DNA of 10,000 nt from Desulfomonile sp. (lineage in GTDB: Bacteria > Desulfobacterota > Desulfomonilia > Desulfomonilales > Desulfomonilaceae). Numbering within the stretch: position 1 is the first letter of the stretch; each line of letters opens with the position of its first letter. The stretch covers positions 1 through 10,000 of the forward strand of contig JAIWNO010000042.1 of NCBI GenBank assembly GCA_020216785.1. The letters are read 5' to 3'. Below the pieces are notes generated by a model. It saw only the letters and a list, made by a program, of their open reading frames with translations, ran no database searches and was not told the origin of the DNA. The position numbers and the translations under genes were made by a program. Below are positions 5,854 to 10,000 of the stretch, one piece after another.

Positions 5854-5914
5854 CCACCGAAACCGTTTCTTCGCAAACGACCAACATAAGAAACAGACCA
5901 GACAGGGGTTGCAC

Positions 5915-7918
5915 ATGCATCACGACGAAATTTTTCGACTGGAAAAGGACGGGGGCATCGGTGTCGTCACGATCGACGTGCCGGGCGAGCCCGTGAACAC
6001 CTGGACCGAAGAAGCAGTTGAGAGCTTCATACGACTCCTCGACACGCTGGAAGCAACGTCGGACCTCATCGGAGCAGTTTTCATTTCTGCCAAGGCCGGG
6101 AACTTCCACGCGGGCGCCAACCTAAAGATGCTCAACATGATGACCGACCGGGAACAGACTGAGAAAGCTCTTGAGAAGTTCCACTCGAAATTCAATCGGC
6201 TCAGCGCGTTGCCTTTCCCGACTGTTGCGGCGATCGACGGTCACTGCCTCGGCGGAGGCTTGGAGTTCGCCCTCGCGTGCACAGCCCGCGTGGCGAAAGA
6301 CTCGAAGGGCACGCTCGTGGGATTGCCCGAGTGCAACCTGGGGATTTTTCCCGGCGGCGGCGGGACACAACGACTACCGCGGCTCATCGGCTACCCGGCG
6401 ATAGAACTTATTCTGAAGGGTACCGTGATGCCCGCAACCAAAGCCCTCGAAATGGGTATCGTGGACAAAGTGGTTCCTGGTGACAAAGACCTGCTCACCG
6501 AAGCGGTCGCGTTCCTGCGCGGAGTGGCCTCTGGATCCGAGAAACTCAACCGACCGGTGCATGACTTCTCCGCAATCGACCAAGTCGCTGAAATGGCCCG
6601 ACAGGAAGTGCTCAAAGTCACGCGCGGCCGCGAGATCCCCGGCCCCATGCTGGCGATCAAGGCGATTCGGGACGGCCTGAAGGTCTCCTTGGACGAGGGT
6701 CTGGTCATCGAAAAGGACAATTTCGTTGAAGCGGTCCTGTCCAATCAGGCGAAAGGCGGCATCCACACCTTCTTCCTCAAGACCATGAGCGATAAGCCGC
6801 TGTCCATGATCACGCCCGGTTTCACACCCAAAACTTTCGCGAAGGTAGCCGTGCTGGGATTCGGGACTATGGGCCGTGGCATCGTGATCGACATTTTGCG
6901 CAACACCAAGATCGCTGTGGTCGCAAAGGACATTGAGGCCGGGCTGGAGCCGGGCTCCGCGTTTGTGCGCAAAATTCTCGACGGCATGGCGGAAAAGAAG
7001 AAGCTCAAGGAGCCGGTGGACGACTTGATGGCTCGCCTTACCACCACAGCGGATTATTCCGCCGATTTCAAGGATGTTGACCTGGTTATCGAGGCGGTCT
7101 TTGAGGACATCAAGGTCAAGGAGCAGGTTTACAAGGAATTGTGCCAAAGGGTGAGAGACGATTGCATCATCGCAACCAACACCTCGTCTATACCCATGGA
7201 TTCCATGGCGCCGTTCGTCACCCATCCTGAGCGCTTTGGCGGACTCCACTTCTTCTCGCCGGTGTGGATGATGCAGCTCGTCGAGGTCATTCAAGGCAAG
7301 AAAACCAGCCGAGAAACTGTGGACAACCTGCTCGCGTTTTCCGCCGCGATCCGCAAGCGTCCCATTGTCTGCAAAGACAATCCTGGCTTCGTCGTGAACG
7401 CTGCAATCTTTCCATACATCGACAGCGCCCTGGAATTCATCGAATCCGGCAACTCCATCGAAGCTGTGGACAAGGCGTTCACCGATTTCGGCATGCCGGT
7501 GGGTCCGATCAGACTCACGGACGAGGTGGGCATTGACGTGTCTTACAACGTCACCCGCGGCCGCGGCCAGACGCAGATGACACTCAAGAACGTCGTCGAA
7601 TCGGGTCGGCTGGGGCTAAAGAAGTCGGGCAAAGGTTTCTTCTTGAAGGACGGGAGCGTCGATCCGGATGTGCTGCCGCTCATCGACAAGAAGCCGCCTC
7701 GCCCGCTGACCGCGGAAGAAATGCAGACCGAGGTGCTCGCCAAGATGGTCACCGTCGGCAAGGATCTCCTTGACCGGGGAATCGTCACCGACCCGCGAAT
7801 GGTGGACATCGGCATGATTTGGGGCGTCGGTTTTCCCGCGGACAAAGGCGGCCCCATGAAATGGGCCGATCTGACAGGCCTCAGCGAGAAGTTGTTCGGA
7901 AAGAAGTTCTACGCGTAA
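5915..7918 (+). CDS. Fused enoyl-CoA hydratase / 3-hydroxyacyl-CoA dehydrogenase (FadB/FadJ type)
   Basis: This is a cytoplasmic bifunctional beta-oxidation enzyme: it hydrates 2-enoyl-CoA to 3-hydroxyacyl-CoA and oxidises that with NAD+ to 3-ketoacyl-CoA. The product has 667 residues, shorter than E. coli FadB/FadJ (about 714-729). An N-terminal crotonase domain (about 5-190) has oxyanion-hole segments NFHAGANL (63-70) and GHCLGGGLEFALAC (109-122). Both catalytic glutamates are present, Glu117 and Glu139 (GLPEC). An NAD-binding domain (about 309-487) has GFGTMGRG (315-322). Catalytic His445 (LHFFSPV), Glu457 (QLVEVI), Ser424/425 (NTSSIP) and Asn495 (GFVVN) are present. C-terminal 3HCDH domains follow: GRLGLKKSGKGFF at about 564-576, and FPADKGGPMKWAD at 640-652. 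The ATG at 5915 has AGGGG six bases upstream. No thiolase gene is visible nearby. Chain-length preference cannot be read from the sequence. Confidence 0.93.
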   Translation: MHHDEIFRLEKDGGIGVVTIDVPGEPVNTWTEEAVESFIRLLDTLEATSDLIGAVFISAKAGNFHAGANLKMLNMMTDREQTEKALEKFHSKFNRLSALPFPTVAAIDGHCLGGGLEFALACTARVAKDSKGTLVGLPECNLGIFPGGGGTQRLPRLIGYPAIELILKGTVMPATKALEMGIVDKVVPGDKDLLTEAVAFLRGVASGSEKLNRPVHDFSAIDQVAEMARQEVLKVTRGREIPGPMLAIKAIRDGLKVSLDEGLVIEKDNFVEAVLSNQAKGGIHTFFLKTMSDKPLSMITPGFTPKTFAKVAVLGFGTMGRGIVIDILRNTKIAVVAKDIEAGLEPGSAFVRKILDGMAEKKKLKEPVDDLMARLTTTADYSADFKDVDLVIEAVFEDIKVKEQVYKELCQRVRDDCIIATNTSSIPMDSMAPFVTHPERFGGLHFFSPVWMMQLVEVIQGKKTSRETVDNLLAFSAAIRKRPIVCKDNPGFVVNAAIFPYIDSALEFIESGNSIEAVDKAFTDFGMPVGPIRLTDEVGIDVSYNVTRGRGQTQMTLKNVVESGRLGLKKSGKGFFLKDGSVDPDVLPLIDKKPPRPLTAEEMQTEVLAKMVTVGKDLLDRGIVTDPRMVDIGMIWGVGFPADKGGPMKWADLTGLSEKLFGKKFYA

Positions 7919-7927
7919 CGCATGACA

Positions 7928-7953
7928 TAGGGGCGACCGGCCGGTCGCCCCTA
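7928..7953. repeat. Perfect 26-bp palindrome between convergent genes
   Basis: Two 13-bp arms, TAGGGGCGACCGG (7928-7940) and its exact reverse complement (7941-7953), meet with no spacer, nine bases after the enzyme stop codon. It could form a cruciform or an RNA hairpin that stops both convergent transcripts. No T-run follows on either strand, so a Rho-independent role is uncertain. Its style matches palindromes dispersed in many anaerobe genomes. It resembles the element at 1028-1087. The rest of the gap to 8191 holds only a weak 6-bp hairpin (8014-8031) and no gene. Confidence 0.75.
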
Positions 7954-8191
7954 CTGACGAGTGCTGCACGTGGCGGTGCTGCCGGCTTGTCCAGCAGTGC
8001 GTCCCGAAATACACTGCCAGCAAGTTGGCAGCGGCACGCGGCGTACTTCGGGTCGAGTCCGGGGCCTGCTCCGCGTGTGCGCCCTAATCCGGGCAGAGAC
8101 AAGGAGAAGCACCCCCACATTTCGGTGAAGAACAGAACGAACAGACCCCTCGGATGGCCGAAAATGGTTTCTGAAGAGTGGCGTGCCTTCT

Positions 8192-10000
8192 TCACCGGTC
8201 GGCCAACTTCTTTGGCCGCTCGATACCGGCTTTCTTCATGCGGAACGCGAGGGTGGACGCGGGTAAACCGAGCAGCTCTGCCGCGCCGCCCTTCCCTCTT
8301 ACCTTCCAGCCGGTTTTTTCCAGCGCCCACAAAATGTGCTTGCGCTCGTTCTCAATCAGAGTCACCGCGTGGACTTCCGGCGAGGCTTCAGGGAGTTCCG
8401 CGCCCAGCTCCGGGACCCGAAAGAACGGACCATTGCTCAATATGGTGCCGCGCTCGATCACGTTCTCGAGTTCCCGCACATTACCGGGCCAATGATAGGT
8501 GAGGAGCTTGTCCATTTCTGAATTGGGGATCTTGGTGAGGTTCTTCCCCATCTTCTTCGCATAGATGCCGAGGAAATAGTACGCGAGAAGCGGTATGTCA
8601 TCTCTGCGCTCACGGAGGGGCGGCACGTAAATCGGGAAAACTGCAAGCCGATAATAAAGGTCTGTGCGGAAGCGGCCCGCCTTCACTTCTTTCTCCAAAT
8701 CCCTATTCGTCGCCACAATGAGCCGAAAATCAGACTTGAGCGTCTCGCTGCCGCCGACCCGCTCGAACTCCCGCGTCTGGAGCACTCTCAGGAGCCTCAC
8801 CTGAATCTCGAGACTCAGGTCACCGATCTCGTCGAGAAAGAGGGTCCCGCCATCGGCAAGCTCGAAACGGCCGATCCGTTGGCGGGTTGCGCCGGTGAAC
8901 GCGCCCTTCTCGTGACCGAAAAGTTCGCTTGGGATCAGGGTTTCCGGCAGCGCGCTGCAATGCACCCTGATGAACGGCTTGTCGCAGCGCGGGCTGTGGC
9001 GATGTGTCGCCCGCGCGACGAGTTCCTTCCCAACCCCTGTTTCGCCGATGATCATCACCGTCGCGTCAGTGCCGGTAACCTGATTCACCTGCGCCAGCAC
9101 CCGCTTTATCGCCGGGCTTTCACCGACGATGTCCTCAAAGTGGAGGTTCTGCAGATGTTGTTCCTTATAATAAAGGTTCTCCTCGCTCAGCTTGATATTA
9201 AGGCGGTTGACTTCGTCGTACGCTCTGGCGTTGTCCAGCGCAAAGGCTGCCAGGGCAGCGAAGTAGGAGAGTAGCTCCAGGTCGGACTCCTTGAACGCGC
9301 TGCTGAGCAATCGGTTGTCATGGTACAGCACTCCGACCGTCTTGTCATGGAGGATCATCGGTACACAAATCCGCGAGCGGATCACCCCTGCAGAGTCGCT
9401 CGTGCGCTTTGAGCTCATGCCGAGGATTCGCCCCTTGCCCGCTCGCGCGACTTCTTCGATCATCTTCATGGATGACGCAAAATCCGGGTGCTCAATCTGA
9501 TCGACGGTGAGGTTTTTCGACGCGCGCAGTACCAAGCCCGGTGCGCCGGAATTTTCCTGGTACAGGAAGATCGCCCCGCGCTCCGCGCCCGCGATCCGGT
9601 TCACCGTGGAAATGATGTGGTGCACCAGGTCTTTGTTGTCGCGGATGGTAACCACTTCCTGGCCGAGTTTGAGGATTTCTTTCAGGAGCGTCTCGCCGGC
9701 TGGACGATCTTTGACGAGAGCGCGTAAATCGTCTGGAACCAGTGCCTCGTTGAGCGACGCGAGCGCGTCGCGCGCTATGAGAACCAGTTCCTTGGCCTTT
9801 TCCTCTTGACCGAGAGCGAGATAATGTCGAGCCATGAGGAGCCGCGATTTGGAAAGCTCCGCCTGACTGCCCGATTGTTCGAGCCATTGTACCGATTCAC
9901 CTATCGCGTCCGCGACCTTACGGGCAGGCCCGCTCTGCATTCTGAGCAGCTCCGCGCGGAAGCGATGCGCGACTCCTTTGAGAAAGATGTTCTCGCCACC
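8192..10000 (-). CDS. Sigma-54-dependent transcriptional activator (TPR-like, GAF, AAA+, HTH), partial
   Basis: This is an enhancer-binding protein that uses ATP hydrolysis to open RpoN promoters. Numbering from the Met at 9940: a TPR-like helical pair lies near 29-60, a GAF sensor domain at about 90-240, a short coiled linker at 245-268, and the AAA+ domain at about 270-495. The AAA+ domain shows Walker A GETGVGKE (299-306), the sigma-54 contact loop GAFTGA (346-351), Walker B GTLFLDE (365-371), arginine-finger region FRTDLYYRL (424-432) and sensor II WPGNVREL (484-491). A Fis-type HTH lies at about 551-573 (GGAAELLGLPASTLAFRMKK). The frame stays open for 20 more codons to the window edge (ending upstream at G-G-E-N-I-F-L-K), so the true start is outside and the N-terminus is probably longer, perhaps with more TPR repeats. 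No receiver domain is visible, so control is likely by ligand or partner protein. It is convergent with the enzyme gene and is the natural candidate activator for the two sigma-54 promoters. Confidence 0.93.
   Translation of the reverse strand, partial: GGENIFLKGVAHRFRAELLRMQSGPARKVADAIGESVQWLEQSGSQAELSKSRLLMARHYLALGQEEKAKELVLIARDALASLNEALVPDDLRALVKDRPAGETLLKEILKLGQEVVTIRDNKDLVHHIISTVNRIAGAERGAIFLYQENSGAPGLVLRASKNLTVDQIEHPDFASSMKMIEEVARAGKGRILGMSSKRTSDSAGVIRSRICVPMILHDKTVGVLYHDNRLLSSAFKESDLELLSYFAALAAFALDNARAYDEVNRLNIKLSEENLYYKEQHLQNLHFEDIVGESPAIKRVLAQVNQVTGTDATVMIIGETGVGKELVARATHRHSPRCDKPFIRVHCSALPETLIPSELFGHEKGAFTGATRQRIGRFELADGGTLFLDEIGDLSLEIQVRLLRVLQTREFERVGGSETLKSDFRLIVATNRDLEKEVKAGRFRTDLYYRLAVFPIYVPPLRERRDDIPLLAYYFLGIYAKKMGKNLTKIPNSEMDKLLTYHWPGNVRELENVIERGTILSNGPFFRVPELGAELPEASPEVHAVTLIENERKHILWALEKTGWKVRGKGGAAELLGLPASTLAFRMKKAGIERPKKLADR

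Noticed and set aside
6374..7294. 306-codon minus-strand frame opposite the beta-oxidation enzyme
   Set aside because: It mirrors the conserved enzyme coding sequence; its composition is typical of a complement frame and it has no motifs.
1..10000. CRISPR array, tRNA, rRNA or transposase genes
   Set aside because: I saw no regularly spaced direct repeats, no cloverleaf with T-loop consensus, no rRNA-like stretch and no DDE or HUH motif in any frame; this is by eye, not by a search.

Overview
The window looks like chromosomal DNA from a GC-rich anaerobic bacterium, most plausibly a member of the Desulfobacterota (Syntrophobacter/Desulfomonile-like). That placement is an inference from gene content (a HAAT-type ABC transporter beside a beta-oxidation fusion enzyme, a TPR/GAF sigma-54 activator) and from the style of the intergenic palindromes; no 16S or marker gene is present to prove it.

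Layout. Positions 1-5051 hold a minus-strand branched-chain amino acid-type (HAAT/Liv) ABC transporter cluster, transcribed in the order livM, livH, a small exported NTF2-like protein, livK, livG, and probably livF, whose first codons lie at the left edge. Positions 5052-5507 are a divergent control region. Positions 5508-7918 hold a plus-strand pair: a small STAS-domain protein and a 667-residue enoyl-CoA hydratase/3-hydroxyacyl-CoA dehydrogenase fusion. Positions 7919-8191 are a convergent intergenic gap with a perfect palindrome. Positions 8192-10000 hold the minus-strand C-terminal part of a sigma-54-dependent activator (TPR-like segment, GAF, AAA+, HTH) that runs off the right edge.

How the genes may work together. 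The divergent region carries a sigma-54 type -24/-12 element facing each way: plus strand at 5466-5481 toward STAS/beta-oxidation, minus strand at 5267-5282 toward the transporter. A perfect 14-bp palindrome (5385-5398) sits between them where an activator could bind. With a sigma-54 activator gene just beyond the enzyme gene, the simplest reading is a co-regulated uptake-and-degradation module: import of a small carboxylate or amino acid-like substrate, then oxidation of its acyl-CoA. The substrate is not evident from sequence.

The gaps between genes hold several inverted-repeat elements. Two of them (2938-3003 and 5788-5853, opposite orientations) are copies of one family. Their stems differ in sequence but keep pairing through compensatory changes. 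I see no CRISPR array, tRNA, rRNA or transposase gene.
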